Origin: Promethearchaeati archaeon
GTDB lineage: Archaea; Asgardarchaeota; Heimdallarchaeia; Heimdallarchaeales; Heimdallarchaeaceae
Assembly (NCBI GenBank): GCA_013166775.1
Contig: JABLTJ010000024.1
Coordinates: 1 to 53,427, forward strand
DNA: 53,427 bases
Direction: 5' to 3'
Part shown: piece by piece, positions 24,261 through 32,575 of the stretch
Layout: each line of letters begins with the position of its first letter
Numbering within the stretch: position 1 is the stretch's first letter
Notes under the pieces: generated by a model
Seen by the model: the letters and a program-made list of their open reading frames with translations, nothing else
What the model was told of the DNA's origin: nothing
The model's database searches: none
Translations under genes and position numbers: made by a program

Positions 24261-26219
24261 ATGATAAGGAAAGTCTGGTGGAAAACACTATTAGTATTTG
24301 TAATTATAATTAGTTCTCAGAATCATTTCACCCAGAATTCTTATGCTAAGAAACCAGATTTTTTCTTTGATCTTTTTTTTGAAATTTCTTATCTTGAGAA
24401 TGCTGAAAAAACAGCTAGTTATGTTATTGATGATTTAAAAAATATAGGGATAAATGCATCATTTGGATCGTTTGATTACTTGTTTTTCTGCGGGCCACCA
24501 AAAATACCAACAGGAAATTTAAATTGTTTATATGACATATCAATAGGAAATATATTTCGTACTCCCTACTACTACTTTGATGATGATGGTTACTGGTCTC
24601 AGTATGGTTGTTACAAAAATGATTTCCCTTATAACGTCTCATACATGAATGAAAGTATGGAAATGATAGAAGAGTTTCAAACTATAACTAATATTAATAC
24701 TCAAATCTCAAAATACAAAGAATGGCAGGACTTTACTCAAGATAAAATCTTATTGGTACTTCCTCTTTTTGATCTTCATAGATATGCATTCGCTTGGAAC
24801 AATTTGAAAGGTTTTGATTATAATTGGGGGATTAGTGATTCTCTTCCCTACATGTTTTTTGAAGGCTTGCATGAAAACCAGAATTCAGTTGAGGAATTGA
24901 ATTTATATAAGGAAATTAGTCATTCTGGAATAGTTAATCCAATAACGGAGTATTTCTTTGAAGATAAGATAAATACGTTCTTTATGGAACCATTATTGAA
25001 ATTAACACCAGATATGATTCCAACTAAGAGGGGTTTGATAAAAGATTGGGAATTTGTGGATGAGAATCATATTAAATTCTATATGCGAGATGGTATTTTT
25101 TGGAGTCCTTCTTACAACATTACAAATTATGATGGAAAATCAGGTAGTCCCACTCTTATGGCAGGATTAAAAAACAATGAGACTAGCATTGGATCAAACC
25201 AAAAAATAACAGCTTATGATGCAGTTTTCACACTACTCAAACATTCTAATACTAAAGTAGAGGGATATAATAAATTTCTACCATATGTAAGAGAATTGTA
25301 TGTTGATCCAGAAGATAATCTAACATTTCATATGAAAACTGATTTCAACAATATTCCAGTAGAAAATAAACCTTACAATTTACTCTGGGAAGATTTACAA
25401 GTATTTTGTTTACCGGAATTCTTTCTAAATTCAACGAATACAACAATAACCCATAGCTCCGGAGGTATTAGAACGTGGGGACTTTATGATGGCATTTGGA
25501 GTACACCACAATGGGATTCATACAGAATTTCTCCTTTTGGATGTGGAAAATACAATATTAATCATAGTATACCCTATGAAAGAATTGTTTTGGAGAAAAA
25601 TCCAAGTTGGCATGGAATAGGTGCAATTGATGGTAATACACGGGAAATAATAATAAACAAAGTTAGATTCCTTTACAAACCAGAAATGGAAGCATTTGAA
25701 AACGGGAAGATAGATATCATCACTGCTTTTTCCTATGATTATACTAAGAGTAAACTAAAGAATTATTGCTCAGATTCTGATTTCCACTGCTATACCAAAA
25801 CTTCAGGATATCAACAGGTGATAGTCTTTAATCTTTACAACGAATACATAGGAGGGGATAAAAATTTCGAATTTCTAGTAGCAGTTGGTAAAGAAGATTA
25901 TACTAAAGGTCTAGCAGTGAGGAAAGCAATAGCATATGCAATTAACAGAGAAAGAATAAATGAAGAAATCTTTAACAGTACATATTCTATTTCTCAAAGT
26001 CTAATTTCTCAAAAATACAGTTCATGGAGATCTAAGAACATGGTTTATAATTATAATTTAACAGCTGCATGGGAGTGGATGGAAGCAGCAGGATATCATA
26101 AAGATAGCTTAAGAGCTAGTATGTATAGAACAATATTCTCACCAATAATAATTCTAATTTTTGTTATCACACTAAAATCTGTAAAAAAGAACAAAAGAAG
26201 GAGAGAGATACATGTATAG
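24261..26219 (+). CDS. Membrane-anchored SBP_bac_5-like protein, apparently circularly permuted (second copy)
   Basis: 652 aa with signal sequence MIRKVWWKTLLVFVIIISS. The layout matches the 18605 protein. The first 180 residues resemble the C-terminal part of family 5 (ASYVIDDLKNIGINASF; YKEWQDFTQDKILLVLPLF). The rest resembles the front part: TKRGLIKDWEFVDENHIKFYMRDGIFWSP, KITAYDAVFTLL, GCGKY, VRKAIAYAINRERINE, NLTAAWEWMEAAGY. A C-terminal transmembrane helix and a basic tail follow. The frame is open to TTG 24207, which overlaps the PadR stop, but the 24261 ATG gives a normal signal peptide and follows a TATA box by about 35 bases. Its stop overlaps the next gene's start by 8 bp. No permease is nearby. 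Confidence 0.8.
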   Translation: MIRKVWWKTLLVFVIIISSQNHFTQNSYAKKPDFFFDLFFEISYLENAEKTASYVIDDLKNIGINASFGSFDYLFFCGPPKIPTGNLNCLYDISIGNIFRTPYYYFDDDGYWSQYGCYKNDFPYNVSYMNESMEMIEEFQTITNINTQISKYKEWQDFTQDKILLVLPLFDLHRYAFAWNNLKGFDYNWGISDSLPYMFFEGLHENQNSVEELNLYKEISHSGIVNPITEYFFEDKINTFFMEPLLKLTPDMIPTKRGLIKDWEFVDENHIKFYMRDGIFWSPSYNITNYDGKSGSPTLMAGLKNNETSIGSNQKITAYDAVFTLLKHSNTKVEGYNKFLPYVRELYVDPEDNLTFHMKTDFNNIPVENKPYNLLWEDLQVFCLPEFFLNSTNTTITHSSGGIRTWGLYDGIWSTPQWDSYRISPFGCGKYNINHSIPYERIVLEKNPSWHGIGAIDGNTREIIINKVRFLYKPEMEAFENGKIDIITAFSYDYTKSKLKNYCSDSDFHCYTKTSGYQQVIVFNLYNEYIGGDKNFEFLVAVGKEDYTKGLAVRKAIAYAINRERINEEIFNSTYSISQSLISQKYSSWRSKNMVYNYNLTAAWEWMEAAGYHKDSLRASMYRTIFSPIIILIFVITLKSVKKNKRRREIHV

Positions 26220-28614
26220 AATTTTGAGAAAATTGTCGATTTTATTAGTATTGATTTCGTTGCTGATACTTCCAAGTACACTATCCTTTCAAAGCAAACA
26301 ACATATAGATCGTTCATCTAATTATCACAAAAAAAGCCTAGAATCCATAGAGTTTCAGAATTCTCTTCCATTATTAAATTTAATTCCGCAAAATCCAATA
26401 TTCATTGATTCTGACGAAGATTTCGTACATTACAATTTCCCTGGAAATGGTTCTGAAGACGAACCATATATCATTGAGAATTTCGTGATAAATTCAACAA
26501 TAAAAGATTATGGAATTATTATAAAATCTACGTCAAAATTCTTTGCAATTCGCAATTGCTTTATTGGAAAATGTTTCGAAGCTTGTATTAAGATTGATAA
26601 TGTTAAAGCAGGAACTGCATCTATAATAAACAATATTTGTAAAGGATTTTTCATGATTGATAATCTTACGTCACAAAATCATGGTATATTCGTAAATAAT
26701 TCACCAAATTCAACTTTAATACAAAATAGATGTAATAGTAACTCAAGATATGGTATCTATGTTTTATCTTCCCCAAATAGTACTATAAATGAATGCTTTA
26801 CAGATAACGACGATCTGGGAGGAATACTTCTAGAAGAATCTAACAATTCTATTATAAAAAACTCAATAAGTGGAAAAGGAATCAAAGTCGAAAGATCAAT
26901 TAGTTGCTTAATAATCAATAATACCTGCACAGAATATGGGTATGGAATTCAGATAAGTAATTCTGATTTTTGTGAATTGCTGAACAATATTATAATGAAG
27001 ACTTACGATTTTGGTATCCGACTCAGCAAAGCAAGATTTAGTAAAATTAGAAACAATATATGTAACAGGAGTGGTTCTGGTATATATTTAGCTGATTCAG
27101 AAAATACCACTATTGAGGAAAATTATCTACTTAATGGAGTACATGGAGTAGTAATTCAAGAATCAATGAATACAACGATATTAGATAATAGATTTAGAAG
27201 TAGTGGAATAAACTTTGAAAAATCGACAAAAGAAGTATTTGAAACTACGGAATTAGATAATAATTCAGTAGAAGTAAGTGAGGATGGGATCTGGAAGAAT
27301 AAAGAAATTGTTTTGATTAAGAATATGGAAAATCAAATTTTTCCAGAATCGGATTATGGTCAAATTATCCTGTTCAACTGTTCTAAGGTATATATCAAAA
27401 ATTTTGAATTTTCTAGTTATGGATTATTTGAACTAGAGTTTTTTCTGTGCAAAAACATAGATTTTACTGGAAATATAGTTAAGGGAAAAATAAAGTTGGA
27501 TAATGTTACTGAAAGCAGAATTAATTCAAACACTATTAATAAACTAAAAATAGAGAATTGTTATAATATCATAATTGAAGCTAATAAGATTCTCAGGACA
27601 GAGCTGTATAAATCTGCACGGATTACAGTTCAGAATAACTCTGATATTTCTGAATCGCAAGAAAATGAAGCATTTACTTGGTTGTTTATTTCAAATTGTC
27701 AAGAGCTGAATATTACTAGCAATACATGTCAAAAGGTAGATTGCGCAATCTTTGCACGACATTCATTATCTTTAAACATAAGAAACAACAGTTTTTCAGA
27801 AAATTATGGAAGAAAAGGTTTTATTGATGATAAATTATATTTTGAATGGTTTTTGTTTGGTGGTTCAATTGAATTATTTAACTGTACTAAAACCTTGGTT
27901 GAGGATAATAATCTATCAAGAGGAAATAAAGGAGTTAGCTTATTCCTGTGTTATGATTTCCATCTAAGAAATAATTTTGTTGAGGATTATGGGAAAGGAG
28001 TTCATCTTTATCACTCTGAAACTAATTATATCACAGATAACCAGTTTCTGAAAAACAGGATGAGCATTGATGTAGATCGCTCTGATTTCACACAAATTAG
28101 TAATAACACGTTTAGTGAAAATTCTTATGGAATGTATTTGCACGATTCAGATAGTAATGTTATAATTCACAATAAAATATTAAGAAATGAATATGGAATT
28201 GCCCTCATGGAAGAATGTTGCAACAATCTTATTCAATATAACATTATAGAAGAAAATGAACTAGGTATTTACTTACATACAGAAACTAAGGAAAATATTA
28301 TACATCACAATTATTTTATCAATAATACCCAGCAAGCAGAAGATGATAGTGGGAAGAATATTTGGTATGAAGAAAGTACGGAAGAAGGGAACTATTGGTC
28401 AGATCACAATAAAAAGAAACCATATGAAATAGCAGGAGATGGTGAAGCTGTCGATCCTTATCCACTGAATGAGTATTTTGAAAGAATAACAAGAGTGAAT
28501 TACTCTATGAACGTTTTTTCATTCTTTATTCTGATAAGTATAATTCTTAGAAGAAGAAGAACAAAAAAAAGAAAAAAGAATAATATGATAGTGAGAGATA
28601 GAAATTTTCACTGA
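26212..28614 (+). CDS. NosD-type right-handed beta-helix surface protein
   Basis: 800 aa. Signal peptide at residues 1-26. The opening IFIDSDEDFVHYNFPGNGSEDEPYIIENF is the shared entry motif of the beta-helix family in this window. Some twenty imperfect repeats of about 22-24 residues follow, of the type N-x-I-x-x-N-x-x-G-I-x-L-x-x-S-x-N-x-x-I (NosD/parallel beta-helix, Pfam Beta_helix or NosD). The end has a transmembrane helix (about 765-782) and a very basic tail (RRRRTKKRKKNN). It should sit on the outer face of the cell membrane and bind or modify a carbohydrate; the copper role of NosD itself should not be assumed. The start overlaps the SBP-like gene by 8 bp, with AGGAG upstream. Confidence 0.85.
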   Translation: MYRILRKLSILLVLISLLILPSTLSFQSKQHIDRSSNYHKKSLESIEFQNSLPLLNLIPQNPIFIDSDEDFVHYNFPGNGSEDEPYIIENFVINSTIKDYGIIIKSTSKFFAIRNCFIGKCFEACIKIDNVKAGTASIINNICKGFFMIDNLTSQNHGIFVNNSPNSTLIQNRCNSNSRYGIYVLSSPNSTINECFTDNDDLGGILLEESNNSIIKNSISGKGIKVERSISCLIINNTCTEYGYGIQISNSDFCELLNNIIMKTYDFGIRLSKARFSKIRNNICNRSGSGIYLADSENTTIEENYLLNGVHGVVIQESMNTTILDNRFRSSGINFEKSTKEVFETTELDNNSVEVSEDGIWKNKEIVLIKNMENQIFPESDYGQIILFNCSKVYIKNFEFSSYGLFELEFFLCKNIDFTGNIVKGKIKLDNVTESRINSNTINKLKIENCYNIIIEANKILRTELYKSARITVQNNSDISESQENEAFTWLFISNCQELNITSNTCQKVDCAIFARHSLSLNIRNNSFSENYGRKGFIDDKLYFEWFLFGGSIELFNCTKTLVEDNNLSRGNKGVSLFLCYDFHLRNNFVEDYGKGVHLYHSETNYITDNQFLKNRMSIDVDRSDFTQISNNTFSENSYGMYLHDSDSNVIIHNKILRNEYGIALMEECCNNLIQYNIIEENELGIYLHTETKENIIHHNYFINNTQQAEDDSGKNIWYEESTEEGNYWSDHNKKKPYEIAGDGEAVDPYPLNEYFERITRVNYSMNVFSFFILISIILRRRRTKKRKKNNMIVRDRNFH

Positions 28615-28656
28615 AAAAGCAAAGTGATAAAAGCAATGTACAGATAGGTTATTATC

Positions 28657-29319
28657 ATGCAAAAAAAGCATTCAATCAGTTTAGCAATTATAAGTCTTTT
28701 ATTAGTGAATTTTTTTGTGAATTTTCCGAAACAATCCTTAAGTGCAGAAGATCATGTTAGTGTTCGAATTATTGATGCAGATTATCCACCTAAGATGAGA
28801 GTATATGATGAAGATAATTATACTCGATTTGGTATAACATTAGATTATCAGATTGAGAATCCTACTCAAGAATCAATTAAAATCACTTACATATGTGCAC
28901 CTTTTCCCTTTCCTCGATTGAATATAAATCTACTAAATCAATCCCTTAAAGTTGAGCAATTATATATTATTGAGTTGATTGCTGGGGAACGTTTCATATC
29001 CTCAGGAATAAGAAATGATAGTCAAGCTTTTGCCTTTGAAATATTTGGTTATACAAATATGAGTCTTCCTCAAGGAACTTATGAATTATGGCTTGATTAT
29101 ACGAATTGTAGTTATGTTTCTGTACCAGTTAAAACGGATAAATTAATTATAGATGTTACTGAAACCAGTGTAACTTATTATTTTGATTATAATAATGAAG
29201 CAAGAATAGTTTATCCTCAACAACTAATCAATGGTGCAAATTTCCTATTTGTACCAACTATATTGGCTTTAATAATAGTCTATAAGGTTAAGCGAAAAAA
29301 AGAAGGTACTAGTAAATAA
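28657..29319 (+). CDS. Secreted, C-terminally anchored beta-domain protein
   Basis: 220 aa. Signal peptide at residues 1-30 ending KQSLSA, then about 155 residues of beta strands with Asn-x-Ser/Thr sites (NYTRFGITLDYQIENPTQESIKITY; GTYELWLDYTNCSY), then a transmembrane helix (197-212) and a basic tail. The pattern, a short stretch likening to Ig-like or intracellular-proteinase-inhibitor folds, does not match a named family with confidence. It follows the beta-helix gene by 42 bases in the same direction and is likely the last gene of the PadR-controlled surface unit. Confidence 0.65.
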   Translation: MQKKHSISLAIISLLLVNFFVNFPKQSLSAEDHVSVRIIDADYPPKMRVYDEDNYTRFGITLDYQIENPTQESIKITYICAPFPFPRLNINLLNQSLKVEQLYIIELIAGERFISSGIRNDSQAFAFEIFGYTNMSLPQGTYELWLDYTNCSYVSVPVKTDKLIIDVTETSVTYYFDYNNEARIVYPQQLINGANFLFVPTILALIIVYKVKRKKEGTSK

Positions 29320-29375
29320 ACGAGTAAAATTTTTCGAAAAAAAAAAGAAGAAAATAATAAGGTTATCTTGATAGA

Positions 29376-29639
29376 TTAAAGGAAAGAACCGCGATGAAGA
29401 ACGTATTGTCCCATCGCTTGTTCTCTCTCTTCGCGGAGTATTTTTTTGAGTTGGTATTCTTTGAACTTAAGCTGTCCTTCACATTTGTTATTATTGTAAT
29501 CACATTCTTGGAATAATTCAGACATTTGGTTTAGGATTCGTAGGAAATCTTGCTCTTCAACTATCTCAAGTTCCTTTAAATTCTTCAGATTCTTATATGA
29601 TTGAAGTAACATATTTTTCTGTTCTAATCTTGTAACCAT
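29376..29639 (-). CDS. RGSFL-tail small protein (family member B)
   Basis: 87 aa, strongly helical (KNMLLQSYKNLKNLKELEI, FKEYQLKKILREEREQAMG), ending QYVLHRGSFL. The end is nearly identical to that of member C (VVLHRGSFL), yet the codons differ (CAT CGC GGT TCT TTC CTT against CAC CGA GGT TCA TTC CTT). That points to selection on the peptide. The middle aligns with members A and C. A modest AGGTAAG precedes the ATG, and a minus-strand TATA (TATTATAAAA, 29671-29680) lies upstream, with the palindrome GGTCACAA-A-TTGTGACC beyond it. The role is unknown; no known domain. Confidence 0.75.
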   Translation of the reverse strand: MVTRLEQKNMLLQSYKNLKNLKELEIVEEQDFLRILNQMSELFQECDYNNNKCEGQLKFKEYQLKKILREEREQAMGQYVLHRGSFL

Positions 29640-29697
29640 TTTACTTACCTACTTTTCTTATCTTGGGCCTTTTTATAATAGGTTGCTCACATGTAGT

Positions 29698-29714
29698 GGT
29701 CACAAATTGTGACC
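29698..29714. promoter_or_regulatory. 17-bp perfect palindrome upstream of RGSFL gene B
   Basis: GGTCACAAATTGTGACC, fully symmetric about its central A. It lies about 20 bp upstream of the TATA box of gene B on the minus strand, and within 70 bp of the end of the 32-aa gene. The position suits an activator or regulator site. It is unlike the TTCTC-N7-GAGAA motif of the neighbouring genes, so a second regulator is implied. Confidence 0.55.
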
Positions 29715-29765
29715 CAAAGAATGAAAGAAGAAGGATAGCAGAAAGAAAATTGGGGGTGGTCTTAA

Positions 29766-29864
29766 TCATCGACCTGAATACAACACTAATTTTCTAATTG
29801 CTAAAGCTCTTTCCTTTGCAAGCTCTTTTCTGATTTGAAGTTTTTTTTCGAAATTGGGTTTCAT
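29766..29864 (-). CDS. 32-aa RGSFL-type tail microprotein (family member D)
   Basis: A 32-residue reading frame: an opening of MKPNFEKKLQIRKELAKE and a close of KLVLYSG followed by R. Its second half matches the C-terminal segments of members B and C (IRKELAKERALAIRKLVLYSG beside LWKQLKKERDRARGLVVLHRG). A strong GGAGG (29873-29877) sits 8 bases before the ATG, and the gene follows member C by 33 bases, so it is very probably translated from the same transcript. It is a tail-only version of the family that ends at the position of RGSFL, too short for standard gene calling. The function is unknown. Confidence 0.6.
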   Translation of the reverse strand: MKPNFEKKLQIRKELAKERALAIRKLVLYSGR

Positions 29865-29897
29865 TTTTAGTTCCTCCGTAATAAAAAAAAATGAAGG

Positions 29898-30191
29898 TTA
29901 AAGGAATGAACCTCGGTGCAAGACGACTAAACCTCTTGCTCGATCTCTTTCTTTCTTAAGCTGTTTCCACAACTTGTAGTTAAGGTAATCCTGATTTTCT
30001 TCAACCGACACGTGTTCATACATGTTCTCGGCGAGTTGAGTGACTAACTGAGATAAGTTCTCTTCTTCAACGAACTTATAGTTAAACAACTGCTTCACAG
30101 CATCAAACTGCTTCACTATATCTTTCTTTTCTGCTATACTTGCTGCCAATTTTATACACCAATTCTCATTCGGTAAAACGATGTTTCTCAT
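29898..30191 (-). CDS. RGSFL-tail small protein (family member C)
   Basis: 97 aa from ATG 30191. The core is helical (CIKLAASIAEKKDIVKQFDAVKQLF; LSQLVTQLAENM) and the end is LKKERDRARGLVVLHRGSFL. The frame continues to ATG 30218, but the minus-strand TATA box (ATATTTATATATG, 30217-30228) touches that codon. ATG 30191 lies 25 bases downstream, so a leaderless start there is more likely. The palindrome TTCTC-ATCGTCC-GAGAA (30185-30201) covers the start and would block transcription when bound. It is followed on the same strand by the 32-aa gene D and then gene B. No known domain. Confidence 0.75.
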   Translation of the reverse strand: MRNIVLPNENWCIKLAASIAEKKDIVKQFDAVKQLFNYKFVEEENLSQLVTQLAENMYEHVSVEENQDYLNYKLWKQLKKERDRARGLVVLHRGSFL

Positions 30192-30201
30192 CGTCCGAGA
30201 A
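30185..30201 (-). promoter_or_regulatory. TTCTC-N7-GAGAA palindrome at the start of RGSFL gene C
   Basis: TTCTC-ATCGTCC-GAGAA, exact match to the shared motif. It overlaps the ATG (30189-30191) and lies between the TATA box and the likely transcription start, the classic archaeal repressor position. Confidence 0.55.
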
Positions 30202-30265
30202 TTATTTCCCACAGGCATATATAAATATTTTTATTCGTAAGAATTTAAACAAAATTTATAAAACG

Positions 30266-30286
30266 GTTCTGTCGAGGTCTCAGAAC
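30266..30286. repeat. Inverted repeat in the intergenic region between gene C and the 334-aa gene
   Basis: GTTCTG-N9-CAGAAC, perfect 6-bp arms. It is upstream of the promoter of RGSFL gene C and downstream of the 334-aa gene. It could be an operator or a short transcript-end hairpin; the rest of 30230-30384 shows nothing else I can name. Confidence 0.3.
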
Positions 30287-30384
30287 GTAAAGGAACAAGG
30301 GTGAGAAAGAATTATCAAGCTACAGAGCGTTTAAGGGAAAAATAAAGGCTAATTTGGGAAATTATTAAGTTTAAAGGCTTGAAA

Positions 30385-31389
30385 TCACTGTTCGGTTTTC
30401 TTATCTTTTTCCTTTTCCTCATCTATTTTCTCTTTGAGAACCTCAGCCATGTCAACTACTTTGTCATAGAAAGCTTCATACTTCATATCCTCAGTGTAGA
30501 TAATACTTTTCTCCTCAAGTAAGTATTGACTAATCTCATCTTGAACTAATTCGAAGAGCTCAATGAATTCAATTATCTGATTTCTAAGATATCTATCTTC
30601 ACCCTCCATATCGTCAGCGACAACATCAAGAACTTCTTTCGCACCATAGAAATCATCTGTTCCAGAAATCATTTTCCACCCAATTGTAACGAACACATGC
30701 ATCACTCCCCTTTTGGTATAATTCAATCCATCTTTGTAAATATAGAAAAGAATGCTTGTCATACATTCACTTTTTTCCACATACTCCACTATCAATTCTG
30801 TTATCATCATCTGGATAGACTCTTCTTTATCCTTCATGAAAACCGCAAGAGCAGACATAATGTCATCATTTTTTGAGTATCTATAATTATGAGCAACATC
30901 GATCAATCTCTCAAGTAACACTTGTGCTTTTCCGCTTTCAAAATATCCTTTCTCTAACAATTCTTCCAGAAACAGCATGCTTCCTTCAAATCTAAAAATA
31001 TCATAAAATGCATCCTTTATTTCTTCTAGTCTATTTGTTCTTTCTACTCTTTTTTTATCTATCCAATGTAGTTCATAGAATTCATCAGGCATGCTGAGAG
31101 CTTTTGGTTTAATATTATCAATATAGTTTCGGATCCTATAATAGTCTTCTTCTATATTATCCATATAGTCCCTAATCATATCATAGTCTTCTTTAACATG
31201 TGCATACAAATCGAAGAAATAGTAAGGTACAAGGCTTTCAACTTTTTTCTGTTTGAAGTATTTGACTAATTCTTCCTTGTATTTGACAATGTCATGTTTC
31301 TTTTCTTCGATGAACTCTACCAGTTCTACAATGCTCATTTCTTCAAAATCTTCACAAGTTAATTCTGTCATTTTTTGAACCTTTTCCAT
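30385..31389 (-). CDS. All-helical protein of unknown function at the RGSFL locus
   Basis: 334 aa, very acidic and helical throughout, with Tyr-rich stretches near residues 65-92 (EDYDMIRDYMDNIEEDYYRIRNYIDNI) that form a direct repeat of DYxxIRxYxDNI. Later segments (ALAVFMKDKEESIQMMITELIVEYV; LRNQIIEFIELFELV) look like HEAT/ARM-type helix pairs. I recognise no family. It ends in a Lys/Glu-rich tail. The start is ATG 31389; ATG 31371 with AAAGGT upstream is an alternative. A TTCTC-ATAA-GAGAA repeat lies upstream (31396-31409). It is flanked by the RGSFL genes and the winged-helix cluster, which suggests a part in the same system. Confidence 0.7.
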   Translation of the reverse strand: MEKVQKMTELTCEDFEEMSIVELVEFIEEKKHDIVKYKEELVKYFKQKKVESLVPYYFFDLYAHVKEDYDMIRDYMDNIEEDYYRIRNYIDNIKPKALSMPDEFYELHWIDKKRVERTNRLEEIKDAFYDIFRFEGSMLFLEELLEKGYFESGKAQVLLERLIDVAHNYRYSKNDDIMSALAVFMKDKEESIQMMITELIVEYVEKSECMTSILFYIYKDGLNYTKRGVMHVFVTIGWKMISGTDDFYGAKEVLDVVADDMEGEDRYLRNQIIEFIELFELVQDEISQYLLEEKSIIYTEDMKYEAFYDKVVDMAEVLKEKIDEEKEKDKKTEQ

Positions 31390-31395
31390 TATTTA

Positions 31396-31409
31396 TTCTC
31401 ATAAGAGAA
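31396..31409 (-). promoter_or_regulatory. TTCTC-N4-GAGAA variant upstream of the 334-aa gene
   Basis: The same arms as the shared palindrome but with a 4-base spacer (ATAA), 7 bp before ATG 31389. It may be a chance shortened form or a real variant site. Confidence 0.3.
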
Positions 31410-31500
31410 AATAAGATTTTTGCTTATTTTCAATAATCTTAAGTAACTTTCATAGAGAACTCCACTGAAAGTATTCACCATTAAGAAAGAAAAATTGGAG

Positions 31501-31710
31501 TTATGCTCCAATTATACTGAACACATTTGGAATCAACCAATCCGCTATTTTCGCTTTCATCCTTGCATCCGCTTGTGGTCCTACAAACCATCTTAATCCT
31601 TCTATTGTTATTTGCCCCATTTTGTCTTCCAATTCTGAAGAATATCCTTGCAAAGTCCAATGTTCATTTGCCCATACAGTTTCTGTTGTACCATTCTTGT
31701 ATTTAATCAC
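31501..31710 (-). CDS. Possible small protein, uncertain
   Basis: A 69-aa frame from GTG 31710 with ordinary amino acid composition (ENEHWTLQGYSS-like segment, then GLRWFVGPQADARMKAKIADWLIPNVF). No ribosome binding site or clear TATA box is seen, and no family match comes to mind. It lies between the 334-aa gene and winged-helix gene 2. It could be a real small gene or a chance frame. Confidence 0.35.
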   Translation of the reverse strand: MIKYKNGTTETVWANEHWTLQGYSSELEDKMGQITIEGLRWFVGPQADARMKAKIADWLIPNVFSIIGA

Positions 31711-31870
31711 AGCTATTGGATTTCGTTAATTTCGATTTTAGTTTTATTTTCATCACAAAAAAACAAAGATATTCTTATAACCTAAGAATGATAGAATTTT
31801 TTTTGAGATGTCACTGTCATTTTCATGGAAACTTTTATTAATACGTGAGAATTAATATATTTGAAAACAG

Positions 31871-32575
31871 ATGACGGACTTAGAATTTAGGGATGTAATT
31901 AATTACCAAGAAGAGGGGGTCATGGTAATCAAGGATCCCAAACTTACAAAAATGGTCAAAGACGATAATTATTATTCTGTGCTTTGGGCTCTGAGAGGGG
32001 GACCTCTTACTGTTAAAGAAATCAGTAAAAAGTACAAACAATTTGTTATTCTTAAAGTAGAAAAGATGGGCTTAGAAGGAGAAAAACGGGAAAAAAAGAT
32101 AGAAGAATGTTGTCGTTCTGAGAAGACTATTTATCGCTATCTCAAAGATCTCCTAGAAGCTGGACTAGTTGCAAAAGCTGGTCAACGAGTTATCTTAGGA
32201 AAAACCATAACTGAAAATCTCTTCAGTCGAACTGCAAGAATCTACTTGGTAGAAGAAACTAAAGAAGGTTGGTGGAAGAGTGATGAAAGTAGAAATGTTT
32301 TAGAGCGTGCATCTAGAATACTAAGCTTGGTGAAACACATTCCTCCTCCCTCTTTAGATTGTCTTGCTGAGATAATGGATGAACTTCATAGAGCGAATAA
32401 TGCTGTAATTGTGAAATGGATGGATGAACACTATGAGGATGTTTCACGAATCTTCCTCGAAGGTTCCTTCAATGAAAATGATAAAGTTCTAGCTGTGCTC
32501 AAAACTATTAGTTTGCTTTTGAATTTCGATGATTATGCAAAGAAAGCAGAAGGATGTTTAAAGATACCAAAATGA
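31871..32575 (+). CDS. Winged-helix regulator, paralogue 2 of 4
   Basis: 234 aa. ArsR-like winged helix over residues 28-105 (YYSVLWALRGGPLTVKEIS; SEKTIYRYLKDLLEAGLVAKAGQRVILGKT) and a helical C-terminal domain (EGWWKSDESRNVLERASRIL; CLAEIMDELHRANN). Closest to paralogue 3 (both have GWW-x4-ES and VLW-AL). It starts at ATG 31871. Upstream, a weak version of the shared palindrome is seen at 31835-31851 (TTATT-AATACGT-GAGAA, right arm exact). It is the first of three tandem paralogues, each with its own promoter. Confidence 0.85.
   Translation: MTDLEFRDVINYQEEGVMVIKDPKLTKMVKDDNYYSVLWALRGGPLTVKEISKKYKQFVILKVEKMGLEGEKREKKIEECCRSEKTIYRYLKDLLEAGLVAKAGQRVILGKTITENLFSRTARIYLVEETKEGWWKSDESRNVLERASRILSLVKHIPPPSLDCLAEIMDELHRANNAVIVKWMDEHYEDVSRIFLEGSFNENDKVLAVLKTISLLLNFDDYAKKAEGCLKIPK

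Noticed and set aside
26212..28614. Naming the beta-helix proteins NosD or linking them to nitrous-oxide reduction
   Set aside because: Only the repeat fold matches. No nos genes or copper proteins are nearby, and the family is broad.
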